From a virus, in the IMG/VR virus record IMGVR_UViG_3300029893_000001, positions 124,001 to 188,000 of that record: a stretch of 64,000 bases of DNA, one strand, 5' to 3'. The position numbers and the translations under genes are program-made. Of this stretch, positions 48,558 to 57,677 are shown piece by piece. The notes under the pieces were generated by a model. The model saw nothing but the letters and a program-made list of their open reading frames with translations. It was not told the DNA's origin and ran no database searches. Within the stretch, counting starts at the first letter, position 1; the number at the start of each line of letters is the position of its first letter.

Positions 48558-48679
48558 ATTTGGTCGACCTTAGGTTGGTTTCGAAATAAGCAGGCCTTGC
48601 AAAGTTCTGAACTTGAACTTTCGAGCTTTTAGCACGTGGCAATCAGTAGATAAGAGAAGCGGTTGAAGGTTTAAGTGAC

Positions 48680-48712
48680 AAAAGGCCCACGAGGACATCC
48701 TCGGGGGCCTTT
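48680..48712 (-). terminator. Hairpin terminator
   Basis: AAAGGCCC/GGGCCTTT with CGAGGA/TCCTCG, one mismatch, just after the stop of the membrane protein gene at 48717; TTTTG follows on the minus strand. Confidence 0.85.
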
Positions 48713-48716
48713 GAAC

Positions 48717-49304
48717 TTAGCGTTGCTGTTCTCTCCTAGAATCCCAGCTCAGGCCGTCCGACCCGAGATCCGTCTGGGCATAAGCACTGCGCTCGTGCTC
48801 GCTATCACGATAAGCAACTCCCAGAAACAAATCCCGAAAAAACTTCTTCAGCTTTTGGAAGAAGGGGCCTTCAGTAGGCCAGCTCACATGGTGACCGTAA
48901 CGAAGCATTGCCATCACGAAATTGGGAAGTTGCCACATCCCTCCGGATGCCCACAGCAAAAACCCCAACAACACGTTTCCAGTACTGATTGCAACAACAA
49001 TCCCTATGGTAAGACTGAGAAACATGAGATCCTCAATTTGATCCAGGTGGATTTGCTCATGGCGCTCACTGGAGGCCTTATGACCAGGGAGCCAGATAAT
49101 CGCACGACCTATGGTTGTGGAAAACGGGTATACCTTCCGCACCCAGGGTCTCCACTCAGATGTGAGGACTCCAGCTCCGTGAAATCTAAGCTTTCGAATG
49201 TCCGCCAGGAAAAGAAGGCAACAGCAAACACACCAAAGCCAGCCAACTAGAGACCAAGGCGCCGTAAAGGCAAACCTTACCCAAGCAAGTACTGTCTTCA
49301 ACAT
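48717..49304 (-). CDS. Membrane protein with zinc-peptidase-like motif
   Basis: 195 residues. Hydrophobic spans lie at about residues 16-35 (WSLVGWLWCVCCCLLFLADI) and 92-130 (LMFLSLTIGIVVAISTGNVLLGFLLWASGGM). Between them, SSERHEQIHLDQIEDL holds HEQIH, an HExxH zinc motif. This recalls a family of small membrane metallopeptidase-like phage proteins. The stop overlaps the start of the methyltransferase gene by one base in the opposite order, so both share a transcript. Confidence 0.7.
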   Translation of the reverse strand: MLKTVLAWVRFAFTAPWSLVGWLWCVCCCLLFLADIRKLRFHGAGVLTSEWRPWVRKVYPFSTTIGRAIIWLPGHKASSERHEQIHLDQIEDLMFLSLTIGIVVAISTGNVLLGFLLWASGGMWQLPNFVMAMLRYGHHVSWPTEGPFFQKLKKFFRDLFLGVAYRDSEHERSAYAQTDLGSDGLSWDSRREQQR

Positions 49305-50182
49305 TAACGACTCCTGTTGACTGGGCGTACAAAACGGATGTCATGCCCAGAATCACGATAAGGCGTGAACCGCTTTTTCATTACTCGGGCAGCGTCAGGA
49401 TTGTTGTCGATCAGTATAAATCTTCGACCAAGGCGAAGAGCTGCTTCACCTGTAGTACCGCTCCCGGCAAAGCAGTCCAAAACTAATCCCTCCAGAGGAC
49501 TTGAAGCTCGAACTATACGCTCCAGTACCGAAATCGGCTTCTGCGTCGGATAGCCTGTTTTTTCCTTCCCAGTTGGAGACACAATTGTGTGCCACCAGAC
49601 GTCAGTGGGCAATTTCCCTCTGGCTGCTTTTTCCTTGCTTACCATCCCAGGAGCCATGTAGGGCTCCCGATCAATATCGTCGACGTTGAATACATGCACC
49701 CCGTTCTGCTTTGCCCAGACCAAAATGTTGTCGTGCTTAGCAGGCCATCGATTCTTTGGTTTGGCTCCATAATCGTAAGCCCAAATGATCTCGTTCAGAA
49801 AGTTGTCCCTGCCAAAGATCTGGTCGCCGATAAATCTGGCGTAGTGGACTTCACGATAGTCGAGGTGCAAGTAGAGAGACCCGGAAGGCTTTAACACTCG
49901 ATGTAAGTGAAGGAGTCGCATACGCAGAAAACTCAAGTATGCCCGCTCTTCAAACGTGTCCTCGTAAGAAAAGAGGTCCCCCAGACCTTCCGTAACATAC
50001 TGATTGCCCCCAAATCCCTGACGGTCACCGTCCCTCTCAACCTTGCGCATTTTTGCATTTTGTCTTGTGCGCTTCCTACCGGTATTAAACGGCGGGTCTA
50101 TATAGACCAAGTCTACTGACTCGTCGGGAATCTTGGACAGGATCTCAAGATTGTCCGCTAAATACACTTTGCTATGTGACAT
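49304..50182 (-). CDS. DNA methyltransferase (adenine/cytosine-N4)
   Basis: 292 residues. LVYIDPPFNTG is the DPPF catalytic motif (IV) near the N-terminus and GLVLDCFAGSGTTGEAALRLGRRFILIDNN is the S-adenosylmethionine site (motif I) near the end, an order typical of the beta class. WWHTIVSPTGKEKTGYPTQKP is the conserved segment before motif X. It probably protects phage DNA against host restriction, or regulates. No matching endonuclease is adjacent. Confidence 0.92.
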   Translation of the reverse strand: MSHSKVYLADNLEILSKIPDESVDLVYIDPPFNTGRKRTRQNAKMRKVERDGDRQGFGGNQYVTEGLGDLFSYEDTFEERAYLSFLRMRLLHLHRVLKPSGSLYLHLDYREVHYARFIGDQIFGRDNFLNEIIWAYDYGAKPKNRWPAKHDNILVWAKQNGVHVFNVDDIDREPYMAPGMVSKEKAARGKLPTDVWWHTIVSPTGKEKTGYPTQKPISVLERIVRASSPLEGLVLDCFAGSGTTGEAALRLGRRFILIDNNPDAARVMKKRFTPYRDSGHDIRFVRPVNRSR

Positions 50183-51234
50183 CAGGAAGGAATAACCTTG
50201 ACGTTCCAGGTCCCCAGAATTTTGGGGCCATTACTCGCGCCAGGCGTCTCCTCGATGAGTTTTACAGCAAAAGTACCCAGTCTCTTCGGGACAATCGCAC
50301 ACGTTCTAGGATCGATCAGGGCCACGCGCGGATTGTCAGAGATAAATGAAGCACGCGCAGGAATCCATGGCGCCTCAATTAGTGCGTGCTGTGAAAGCCG
50401 GACTGTCTGTGGAACCCGAATGTTGTCCACCGAAGGAGCGGTAGACAAAGGAACCGCCTGCCCCGTGTCTAGGCGAAACCCAATCGGTACTCTACTGTCA
50501 AACGCACTCTCAACCTTGTGCAAGTCAGGATGAACTTGATTGTCAAACCCGACACGGATCAAACCCTCAAAAACTGGAGTAAGAGAAATCGTTGTCATCC
50601 AGAGGCTGTCCTTCTGGTCCTCTGGAAGGTTACGTCGCTCCAATCCAGATGACTGCAGGTCTAATGGCAGCCGAACTTCCCATTTGTCTTCTGGGCGTTT
50701 GCTTCGAATGACGTGCCCCTTGTTAGCGTGAGACAGGGGCCCGAGAATGTAGACCAAAATGTCGCGAATATCGCCACAAGTAGTTTCATCCATAGCAGCA
50801 ATTCGAAGCTCAAGAGGAATGTTCGCCAGCATTGTGAGCTGAATGGACGACGTATTGATATTAATAGGCCACGAGTCCGTTATTCCACCAAGTCCAGGAT
50901 TTTCGTATTCGAATCCGCTATCAATGATCAGGATGCAAGGCAATCTCTGACGTAGTTCTGTCCAGTACTTCTGAAGCTGAACCTCGAAGATCGTCGGGTC
51001 GTCCTCGTCACGAGCACCCTTGATTCGGGTCTCAAATTGAACCGAAAAGTGAGCAGTCAAATTCAACAGTCGACGATGAATGCCGTCAGGAGCCAGAAAT
51101 AGACTAAGATAGGACTGGATTGCGCTCTTAACGGTTTCAGTTACACGAGCTTCCGCATCCCTCGCAACGGCTTCGCGCTTCGAGCGCGGGACCGCGTTGT
51201 AGATGAAGTCCTCTGGCTTCTGCTCTTCTGCCAT
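50182..51234 (-). CDS. Hypothetical, probably structural
   Basis: 350 residues. After a helical first 80, the protein is beta-rich. Residues about 270-345 (NIRVPQTVRLSQHALIEAPWIPARASFISDNPRVALIDPRTCAIVPKRLGTFAVKLIEE) resemble the Big-2 immunoglobulin-like fold common on phage surfaces. The start is 38 bases after terminator 51272-51312. Position near virion genes suggests a neck, tail-terminator or decoration role; undecided. Confidence 0.7.
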   Translation of the reverse strand: MAEEQKPEDFIYNAVPRSKREAVARDAEARVTETVKSAIQSYLSLFLAPDGIHRRLLNLTAHFSVQFETRIKGARDEDDPTIFEVQLQKYWTELRQRLPCILIIDSGFEYENPGLGGITDSWPININTSSIQLTMLANIPLELRIAAMDETTCGDIRDILVYILGPLSHANKGHVIRSKRPEDKWEVRLPLDLQSSGLERRNLPEDQKDSLWMTTISLTPVFEGLIRVGFDNQVHPDLHKVESAFDSRVPIGFRLDTGQAVPLSTAPSVDNIRVPQTVRLSQHALIEAPWIPARASFISDNPRVALIDPRTCAIVPKRLGTFAVKLIEETPGASNGPKILGTWNVKVIPS

Positions 51235-51271
51235 GCCAGAGCCAGATAAGCGGACTGAAGGCCAGAGTTAA

Positions 51272-51312
51272 AGCAAAAGGGCTCGGAGCAGCCAGCCCCG
51301 AGCCCTTTTGCT
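51272..51312 (-). terminator. Rho-independent terminator
   Basis: 15-bp perfect stem AGCAAAAGGGCTCGG with its complement, loop of about 11 bases, followed by TTTAAC on the minus strand. Ends the 51341 gene. Confidence 0.88.
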
Positions 51313-51340
51313 TTTGTGGGAAGGTAACCTTCGCCTAATT

Positions 51341-51823
51341 TTAGTCGTCCTCGATGGAGTCGAGGAAGTTACGCAAGTCTGTCGCAGACTTAACGTTCTT
51401 CGGCACCGGTTTCCTGCCCAGGTAGGCCATGTCCTCTACAGACAAGTACATCGCGGGGCCGCGTGTTCCGGGGTGATCAATCACAAAGTGTGTGATCTCC
51501 TCCATCTTGCTCACCAGAATACGACGAGCGATTTTGAGGAGGCCAACCTGAAGGACCTCCACACGCCCGTTCGCATCCTTATGCGTTCTCCGCGGTAGCT
51601 GATATAGATTCTTGACCGCCTCAGGATTCCGCATGTAGCAGTATTTCATTGCGGATTCCTTAGACGTCCAAATGAGGACAACGTACTTGCCCGTCGTGAT
51701 GTCCAGCTCTACAGCAGGGATTCCAACGTCACTTCGTTCGTTGATCGCCCAAAAATACTGGGCGTTCAGATCGAGCTTGACTTGCTTCTCATCGGCACTT
51801 TCCGGTGCGTCGGCTACTGTCAT
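51341..51823 (-). CDS. Hypothetical protein
   Basis: 160 residues: KLDLNAQYFWAINERSDVGIPAVELDITTGKYVVLIWTSKESAMKYCYMRNPEAVKNLYQLPRR, then LLKIARRILVSKMEEITHFVIDHPGTRGPAMYLSVEDMAYLG. A mixed alpha/beta protein. It overlaps the secreted transglycosylase gene by 4 bases and precedes a strong terminator. No family recognised. Confidence 0.7.
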   Translation of the reverse strand: MTVADAPESADEKQVKLDLNAQYFWAINERSDVGIPAVELDITTGKYVVLIWTSKESAMKYCYMRNPEAVKNLYQLPRRTHKDANGRVEVLQVGLLKIARRILVSKMEEITHFVIDHPGTRGPAMYLSVEDMAYLGRKPVPKNVKSATDLRNFLDSIEDD

Positions 51824-52617
51824 GATGGCTCCTCTTCACTGGAAGGTGATGAGGGTACAGCCAGGCTACGAAGCCTGTCACGCCAACGCACAACGTTACG
51901 ATAGTAACGGTAGTTGAAGCGTTGAGGACTGTTGTGCTGCACCCAGTAACCCTCCAAACAGGGGATAGAATAACGCACCGTGCGAACGGTGCCATCCCTT
52001 CTATTTACCAAGTGCACGCCCCGAAATTCACGAACAGTGTCACAAATCGTCCGATAACGTCGCATCGAAACGGCCAGCATGTGAATGCTTGTACGAGCAT
52101 CCAACAGATCACCAGCATCCTCTAGGCCTACCCGGGCAGCAACGACACCAGGCCAACGAAACTGGACCAAGCCCGCGTCGAATGACGTAGACACTCCCAT
52201 GCGAGAGCGCCATGCACGATTTCGAAGCAGCCGAACCAAGTCGGCCTCGCGAGGCTCATGACCGTACTGCTGAACAAAATGCTCGGTGAAAAGATTCCGG
52301 GCCCCACGAGAAATGGCGCACCTATTGAAGCTGCTCTCTTGCATGGCAATTGATGCTCCAATCCATGGGTTAAACCCGGGATCACTCGCATGCTCTGCAG
52401 TCAAGAAACGAGCGTATTCCTGAGAACGCAGAAGAGCCTCGTCAGCACTTAGATAGCTACCGCATTCGCGCCAGCGCAGAGTGCCCCTTTCTCCGGTCTT
52501 CAACCTGTGAATAGCCCTTGCCAACCCTTCTTCGTCCGGAGACATGGTTTGCGCAAGCGCAGGACACACGCCTAGAGTCGCGAGAAGAATGAGCAGAATG
52601 GAAAAAATCTTGTCCAT
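51820..52617 (-). CDS. Secreted lytic transglycosylase-like protein
   Basis: 265 residues. Residues 1-22 (MDKIFSILLILLATLGVCPALA) are a signal peptide ending in a canonical ALA site. PWIGASIAMQESSFNRCAIS holds the catalytic Glu of the SLT lysozyme-like fold and DAGLVQFRWPG the GLMQ-type segment; TSIHMLAVSMRRYRTI is the next helix. It would cut peptidoglycan in the periplasm, implying a host with an outer membrane or secreted action. A role in lysis or in blocking superinfection is possible. Confidence 0.82.
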   Translation of the reverse strand: MDKIFSILLILLATLGVCPALAQTMSPDEEGLARAIHRLKTGERGTLRWRECGSYLSADEALLRSQEYARFLTAEHASDPGFNPWIGASIAMQESSFNRCAISRGARNLFTEHFVQQYGHEPREADLVRLLRNRAWRSRMGVSTSFDAGLVQFRWPGVVAARVGLEDAGDLLDARTSIHMLAVSMRRYRTICDTVREFRGVHLVNRRDGTVRTVRYSIPCLEGYWVQHNSPQRFNYRYYRNVVRWRDRLRSLAVPSSPSSEEEPS

Positions 52618-52787
52618 AAAAACGCCTAAGGGGCAAGCCGAGAAGCTCGCCCCACATTGGTTGGTTTGTTGTCGGTTCAGTGAGGCAGGATTTCCTGCCT
52701 AGGACTGCACCACGAGTTTACTTCATCTCGTCGTACATTTAGCTGATCGAGTGTGTTTTTCTTTCTCTTGCCTTCCCTAAAAGGATG
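52618..52787 (-). other. Intergenic region with two hairpins
   Basis: GGGGC...GCCCC with inner GAG/CTC (52630-52653), followed by GTTTTT, lies just before the transglycosylase ATG; AGGCAGGA/TCCTGCCT (about 52683-52700) lies further upstream. Neither contains the phage promoter motif. The region probably holds the promoter for the transglycosylase gene, not identified. Confidence 0.35.
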
Positions 52788-52805
52788 ACCGCTAAAATTA
52801 GCGGT
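52788..52805 (-). terminator. Hairpin over stop codon of dNMP kinase
   Basis: ACCGCTAA/TTAGCGGT stem with 2-base loop (weak); the TAA stop is within it and CCTTTT follows 4 bases later. Confidence 0.55.
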
Positions 52806-53457
52806 GAAGAATCTCCTCCATCACTTGGTCCAAACATAGGAACAGGTGCTCCTTAGAGGAGTTGTTGTCGATAACGAAATCAAACGACTCCAGAGGAATT
52901 CCTTCTAGCTCTAGTTCCGAAGGATGGGTCGACGTTCTTTCTCCACGGAGAAGTCGAATGACTACACCCCCAGCACCCTGAATCGAGGTCAACTCATTTA
53001 CGAACCTCACATCAGGGATCGCGTGACGGTCATCGCCTGTTTGGCGAATGTAGTTCAAACACGCCGCTACCCAAATGTTGGGGCAAATCCGACGCCCCCA
53101 TTCGGTGCCGAGTGACTGCAAGGCGAGCCTTGGGCTAATAAACTGAGGAAAAAACTCCCCGTCTGAGCCCCGCTGCCAAAACCTGGAGGTGTCGAGGGCC
53201 ACCTTATCTAAAGGCATGCCATCGACAGGATCAAGTCCTGAAAATGGGTACCTCTCGTCTGGACGCTCCCTAAGCTCGCTGGGCCCCCACAGGTGGTCCT
53301 TGGGGAAGGCAAAGATCTCGTGGCAAACCCTCTTGATAGGGTCTGCAAGCGACACCTTAGCGTATCCATACTTGGATACGAGGTAGTCCGCGGCCGTGTC
53401 TTTGCCTGAGCCCTTAAATCCGCAAAGGCCTACTGTTCGAGTTAGAGAATCCAGCAT
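52798..53457 (-). CDS. Deoxynucleoside monophosphate kinase
   Basis: 219 residues. TVGLCGFKGSGKDTAADYLVSKYGY is the P-loop; adenylate-kinase-like features follow: LADPIKRVCHEIF, LQSLGTEWGRRI and IPDVRFVNELTSIQ (a DVR segment typical of T4 gp1-like kinases). It phosphorylates dNMPs to supply DNA synthesis. The start overlaps the end of the topoisomerase gene by 16 bases. Confidence 0.88.
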   Translation of the reverse strand: MLDSLTRTVGLCGFKGSGKDTAADYLVSKYGYAKVSLADPIKRVCHEIFAFPKDHLWGPSELRERPDERYPFSGLDPVDGMPLDKVALDTSRFWQRGSDGEFFPQFISPRLALQSLGTEWGRRICPNIWVAACLNYIRQTGDDRHAIPDVRFVNELTSIQGAGGVVIRLLRGERTSTHPSELELEGIPLESFDFVIDNNSSKEHLFLCLDQVMEEILHR

Positions 53458-55628
53458 CCTTTCAGCTCTCCGTTCTTAAGAAGACCGACTGCGTCATCAA
53501 ACGAGACGATGTCGCGACGGTCGTCCTTTACAAGAACGAAGTTCTGTTCGCCAATGGCGAAGAAGCTGGGCTTTCCCTCGAAATATTCGTAGCCATCACA
53601 GGTGACGCAGCGACCTTTCGAATCAAAAAGCTCCGCGCCAGGAGGCAACGAGAAGAGATTAGTGATTTTATCCTTGGCGCTCCCATACTCCGCAGTCGGG
53701 AAGAGCTTCTTACCTCGAACAAACGCACGTGATGTTTCTAGTGTGTCAACGTGCAAAAGCCTTCCGCGTCCGCTAGGGGAGACAAGCGCAAGATACCCGC
53801 CAGGCACAACGCCGACAGCCGATACCAACCCAGTCGCACCCCGCATGACGTTGAAACTCGGACGTGAAGGCGGAGATACAAGTACAATCTTACCTTGAAG
53901 GTCGACCGCAGCGAGCACAACCGCAGCGTCGCTAATAAGCCCTACGGGGGTATGCGAACAAGATTCCTCGGTTAAGAAAGACAACGATAGTGTCTTGGCC
54001 TCGTTGTTTGACAGGACCGCGATAACAGAAGAGGTGCCTCGGGCAATCAATTCAAACTTGTGCCGTCTGCTGGGCTCCTTGTCCTGACGAGAGACCTTAT
54101 TACTTTGGACGATCACATACTTCTCAGACTCCTTAACTGCGAGCTTAGGAGTCGAAACGTCTGAAGCCAGTTTCATTTTTCTCTCATCGGAGAAACGTAC
54201 CAGCTCCTTCAAGTGACGGACGATTACCTGATCGATATTGTTTAGATCCTCCTTGATCGTCGCAATCTCAGAACGAATCTCAGCAATATTGCCTAGCTGA
54301 GACTGTTCATTCATCCTGGAAAGCTGGTGCACTTTCATATCCAATACAATCTGAGCTTGCTTCTCGGACACAGAAAGCGCTTCTGCCATACGCACTCGCA
54401 TGGCATCAAGATTCAGGTGTTTTTCCCTAAGTACCTCATACACCTTGTCTAGGTTCCGGATGGCCGCAAGGATCGCCTTGGCGCGAATAAGCTTGGCTTT
54501 CGAGAGCTTCAGTTCCCGGTGTAGACGGGCTGACTCGATTTCCCTACGGAAATCAAGGAATTCCTGAAACATCCGAAAGAGGCCACCCGCAAATAGGTTG
54601 TCCTCACCAATATCTGCCTCGTCGTCCGTGTTCCGCTTGACAACGTAGAATTGGTAGCTCTGGCTGGTATGCAGTTCCGGTAAGACTCTGTCTTTGATGA
54701 CAGTAGCATCTTTGATACCGATATAGATTCGAATGCCTTGTGCATTCGTCGCGTCAGAACAGTACTCGATTAGCCCCTCTTCCTGCAGCTTCCTCATCTT
54801 CGTGAGGAAATTAGCCATGTTAAATCCAGGAGCGAGGCTCTTGACGACTAAGACACTGCCCTTCTTTTTGTTGGTGTCAAATTCGTACTCACACCTAAAC
54901 TGAAGAGACCCCGCCCCGGATTCATAGAGGGCTTTTACTTCTTCGGGCGGCGATAGTAGAACACCATACCCATAGTCAGGACCGGGGAGGTGCTTAAGGA
55001 CAACGTCTAAGCTCGGATTCTCCCGAGTAATGTAGTAAATCAGAACCTTGATCAATTCGCGCAGATTATGCGGAGGAATCGATGTCCGTAAACCTACGCC
55101 AATTCCCGAAGACCCGTTTAGGAGCAAAAGCGGAATACGGGACGGCAAGACAAGAGGCTCTTGCCGATCGCCCGAATAGTTCGAGACAAATGTCGCAACA
55201 TCAATGTCCTGAAACAAGCCCTCAGCCAGCGGAGCCAGTCGCGCCTCGGTGTAGCGCATTGAAGCCGCTGAGTCCATAGCGGACCCAAAGTTACCGTGGC
55301 CTTCGATCAAGGGGTAGCGGTCGCTAGCCACCATGTTTACGAGAGCGTCATAAATCGCCTTGTCACCATGGGGGTGGAAGTTACCCATGGTGTCTCCGAC
55401 GATCTTTGCGCTCTTCTTAAATCCAGTCCCTTGTTTTCTTAGGGCGTGCAGCGCCCACAAAATACGCCGCTGCACTGGCTTAAGGCCGTCCCGCACATCC
55501 GGGACAGCACGATCCATTAACACGAAGGTGCCATACGTATGCATGGCACGACGAGAATACTCACCGAGAAGAATGTTTGTGATGGGGCCTAGAGAAGAGG
55601 AGGAAGTTCGCTTCTTCTTCACGATCAA
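53442..55628 (-). CDS. Type IIA topoisomerase, GyrA/ParC-like subunit
   Basis: 728 residues. AVPDVRDGLKPVQRRILWAL, GDTMGNFHPHGD and the catalytic Tyr126 in SMRYTEARL identify the DNA-cleaving subunit. After the breakage domain a C-terminal beta-rich part with GyrA-like blades (about 540-710: AVVLAAVDLQGKIVLVSPPSRPSF) continues. Length falls between T4 gp52 (about 440) and GyrA (about 880). It pairs with the ATPase subunit at 57678-59525, though the two are separated by tRNA and other genes. Confidence 0.93.
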   Translation of the reverse strand: MIVKKKRTSSSSLGPITNILLGEYSRRAMHTYGTFVLMDRAVPDVRDGLKPVQRRILWALHALRKQGTGFKKSAKIVGDTMGNFHPHGDKAIYDALVNMVASDRYPLIEGHGNFGSAMDSAASMRYTEARLAPLAEGLFQDIDVATFVSNYSGDRQEPLVLPSRIPLLLLNGSSGIGVGLRTSIPPHNLRELIKVLIYYITRENPSLDVVLKHLPGPDYGYGVLLSPPEEVKALYESGAGSLQFRCEYEFDTNKKKGSVLVVKSLAPGFNMANFLTKMRKLQEEGLIEYCSDATNAQGIRIYIGIKDATVIKDRVLPELHTSQSYQFYVVKRNTDDEADIGEDNLFAGGLFRMFQEFLDFRREIESARLHRELKLSKAKLIRAKAILAAIRNLDKVYEVLREKHLNLDAMRVRMAEALSVSEKQAQIVLDMKVHQLSRMNEQSQLGNIAEIRSEIATIKEDLNNIDQVIVRHLKELVRFSDERKMKLASDVSTPKLAVKESEKYVIVQSNKVSRQDKEPSRRHKFELIARGTSSVIAVLSNNEAKTLSLSFLTEESCSHTPVGLISDAAVVLAAVDLQGKIVLVSPPSRPSFNVMRGATGLVSAVGVVPGGYLALVSPSGRGRLLHVDTLETSRAFVRGKKLFPTAEYGSAKDKITNLFSLPPGAELFDSKGRCVTCDGYEYFEGKPSFFAIGEQNFVLVKDDRRDIVSFDDAVGLLKNGELKGCWIL

Positions 55629-55646
55629 GACCTTTGGGTAAAACGC

Positions 55647-55718
55647 GCGCCTGGGAGGATTCGAACCTCCGACCGTCAGCTTAGAAGGCTGCTGCTCTAT
55701 CCACTGAGCTACAGGCGC
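55647..55718 (-). tRNA. tRNA-Arg (TCT)
   Basis: 72 bases. Acceptor GCGCCTG/CAGGCGC, anticodon loop CTTCTAA, T-loop TTCGAAT. Confidence 0.94.
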
Positions 55719-55759
55719 TTAATTTCTAAGTAGTCAAGGGAAGCAGAAATCTTGTCGCT

Positions 55760-56455
55760 TTACTGTTTCACCTGACGCGTAAGGCGATGTGCCTTGATTG
55801 CATCCAAGGTGTAGAAATCCTTGCTGATTCCTGAAGCTACCAAGAAGCAATCCACGTACGGCAGAAATTCCTCAACATTCTCAGGAGTGATGCCAGAAGC
55901 GACAGCAAGTCGAGCATGAGGACCGATAGCCTCTCGAATAATCCGAACCTTCTCAACAGCAGGAGCAGTTCCGGTCGCGATTCCTGACGTAGTCAAGACA
56001 TCAACGTGAGGAACAGCTAAACAAGCTTCTTGTGCAAGAGCGTCCCCGCGGAGGCCCTCCTCCGGCTGATGCTTGAACGCAACTCCACCAAACAACACCA
56101 AGCCTTCGTGTAGCCGATCCTTGAAGTCCTTCACCACCTCGGGGATGCTTTGGTCAGGATGCGTGTTTTTGTAATTGTCGGCCCAAATCATGGGAACCGC
56201 TAACCCTTCACGCTTCCCAAGCGTGTACGCCTGAGAAATACAGGTGCTTGTCGGATAGGCGAGCTGATTTATGCCCAGACTTAAGTGGGTCGCTCTCCTC
56301 ATTTGGAAGTAGATTTCCCACAATGTCTGTGGGGCCACTTCGCCGTGAGAAATCAGGAAAGCACCATCACACCCGGTCTCTTCCGCAATGCGAAGATTGT
56401 GCTCAGCTTGTGGGGCTGTCCTAACGTGAACAACGGCGAAGACTTGCTTGACCAC
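55760..56455 (-). CDS. TIM-barrel protein, BtpA/SgcQ-like
   Basis: 231 residues from a GTG at 56453-56455 with GGAGG 6-7 bases upstream; the open frame continues into tRNA-Thr and must not be used. VFAVVHVRTAPQAEHNLRIAEETGCDGAFLISHGEV and LAVASGITPENVEEFLPYVDCFLVASGISKDFYTLD follow the beta-alpha order of a TIM barrel with a phosphate-binding end (ASGI, VASGI), like BtpA/SgcQ and phosphoribosyl-isomerase relatives. The substrate is unknown. Nucleotide or nicotinamide metabolism is possible for a phage. Confidence 0.65.
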   Translation of the reverse strand: MVKQVFAVVHVRTAPQAEHNLRIAEETGCDGAFLISHGEVAPQTLWEIYFQMRRATHLSLGINQLAYPTSTCISQAYTLGKREGLAVPMIWADNYKNTHPDQSIPEVVKDFKDRLHEGLVLFGGVAFKHQPEEGLRGDALAQEACLAVPHVDVLTTSGIATGTAPAVEKVRIIREAIGPHARLAVASGITPENVEEFLPYVDCFLVASGISKDFYTLDAIKAHRLTRQVKQ

Positions 56456-56467
56456 GCTTTCCTCCAA

Positions 56468-56538
56468 GCCGACGGTGGGAATTGAACCCACGACCTCCGG
56501 TTTACGAAACCGATGCTCTACCTCTGAGCTACGTCGGC
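56468..56538 (-). tRNA. tRNA-Thr (CGT)
   Basis: 71 bases. Acceptor GCCGACG/CGTCGGC, anticodon loop TTCGTAA, T-loop TTCAATT. Confidence 0.94.
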
Positions 56539-56547
56539 TAGTTAAAA

Positions 56548-56618
56548 GCCTGTGGAGGGATTCGAACCCCCGACCGACTGCTTACAAGGCAGTTGCTCTA
56601 CCCCTGAGCTACACAGGC
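56548..56618 (-). tRNA. tRNA-Thr (TGT)
   Basis: 71 bases. Acceptor GCCTGTG/CACAGGC, anticodon loop CTTGTAA, T-loop TTCGAAT. Confidence 0.94.
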
Positions 56619-56625
56619 AAACTGG

Positions 56626-56991
56626 TCAGCCGTCAACAGGCTCAAACCAGGAATAGTCAAAATCATCTGGAAGTACCTTCCGCTCAAACCAAAACTCATG
56701 CATAGCATGAATGAGGGCCGGTGTCATCTCATAACCGGAGGCATCTCCGATTACCGAATCAATCCCGCACTTTGGGCACAGCGCAGTCTCCTCCGGAATC
56801 GCGTTACGCCTCAACGGCTTGCCTTGGCGACCGTTGACCACCCAGTTCTTGATCTCCCCAGAGGAGAACTCTTCCTTGCAGTAAATACAATAGCAAGCCT
56901 GGCTGCGTTCGATCTCTGCCTTGTTATCGAAGGAATGCTTGTAAATCTCGTTGAGGGCTCCCTTAACAAGGACATAGGAATCCACGGTCAT
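56626..56991 (-). CDS. Zinc-binding protein of unknown function
   Basis: 121 residues. CYCIYCKEEFSSGEIKNWV and ALCPKCGIDSVIGDASGYEM supply four zinc cysteines, followed by HAMHEFWFERK. The combination CPxCGIDSVIG with a WF-rich end matches a widespread small protein of unknown function in bacteria and phages. First gene after promoter copy 9 (ribosome site GGAGG, 19-base leader). Confidence 0.78.
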   Translation of the reverse strand: MTVDSYVLVKGALNEIYKHSFDNKAEIERSQACYCIYCKEEFSSGEIKNWVVNGRQGKPLRRNAIPEETALCPKCGIDSVIGDASGYEMTPALIHAMHEFWFERKVLPDDFDYSWFEPVDG

Positions 56992-57009
56992 TTCGATACC
57001 TCCGGTCCT

Positions 57010-57026
57010 TAGTATCGACAGGGTTC
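57010..57026 (-). promoter_or_regulatory. Putative phage promoter, copy 9
   Basis: Minus strand GAACCCTGTCGATACTA, overlapping the metzincin stop (TGA at 57025-57027); the next ATG is 18 bases on. Confidence 0.68.
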
Positions 57027-57669
57027 AGTTGTACAGTTCGCGCAGTAGATTTCGGTCTGCGTCTGTGAGACGCGGACGCGTGAGGCGATCCCCGTCTGGA
57101 CGCAACTCCCTGTACATAGCTGAATCGGCAAAATCATCGTGGGCCAATCCTAAGCAATGCCCTAGCTCGTGGACCAAAACCTTGTCGACCATTTCTGCCG
57201 TGCCGTTATTCCAAGTACGAATGACACAAGACAAGCGTCCGTGTTCTCGACGATGTGACGCGTCCCCACCTACGTCACTCATATTGGGATCACCAACAAC
57301 CTGAGTGGTCTCGAAATCAATCCTAATCTCCGAAGAAGGATCGCTGGACACCCTTAGTGCAGTAAACCCGACTCTGGAGTTAATTAGATCTACGGCACTC
57401 TGCGCTGCCTGATGGGGATTTGTTGGAGGATTGGGGTTACTGCTCACCACAAAGACGTCAAGGGGAAGCTGTGAACGCTCCCACTCAACAGGATAACACT
57501 CACCCTGATAGTTCAGGACTCCTGATGGAGTATCACACGCTGTCAGCAACCCAGACTCTCGATGAGTCAGAATCCCGATAGGCAAAAGGACAGCGACCGC
57601 AAGAAAGAGCAAAGCAAGTCCAACGATCATTACTTTGCCTCCGGTGTCAAGCTTCTTATACCATTCCAT
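57025..57669 (-). CDS. Membrane-anchored metzincin protease
   Basis: 214 residues. An N-terminal span (VMIVGLALLFLAVAVLLPIGIL) anchors it. LVHELGHCLGLAHDDFADSAMYREL is the complete metzincin zinc site HExxHxxGxxH with the Met-turn nearby (SAMY), as in matrixins/archaemetzincins. The protease domain follows a short cysteine pair region (ACDTPSGVLNYQGECYP). It would digest proteins outside the inner membrane. Such proteases are unusual in phages; a lysis or superinfection role is inference. Confidence 0.85.
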   Translation of the reverse strand: MEWYKKLDTGGKVMIVGLALLFLAVAVLLPIGILTHRESGLLTACDTPSGVLNYQGECYPVEWERSQLPLDVFVVSSNPNPPTNPHQAAQSAVDLINSRVGFTALRVSSDPSSEIRIDFETTQVVGDPNMSDVGGDASHRREHGRLSCVIRTWNNGTAEMVDKVLVHELGHCLGLAHDDFADSAMYRELRPDGDRLTRPRLTDADRNLLRELYN

Positions 57670-57677
57670 ATGTCCTC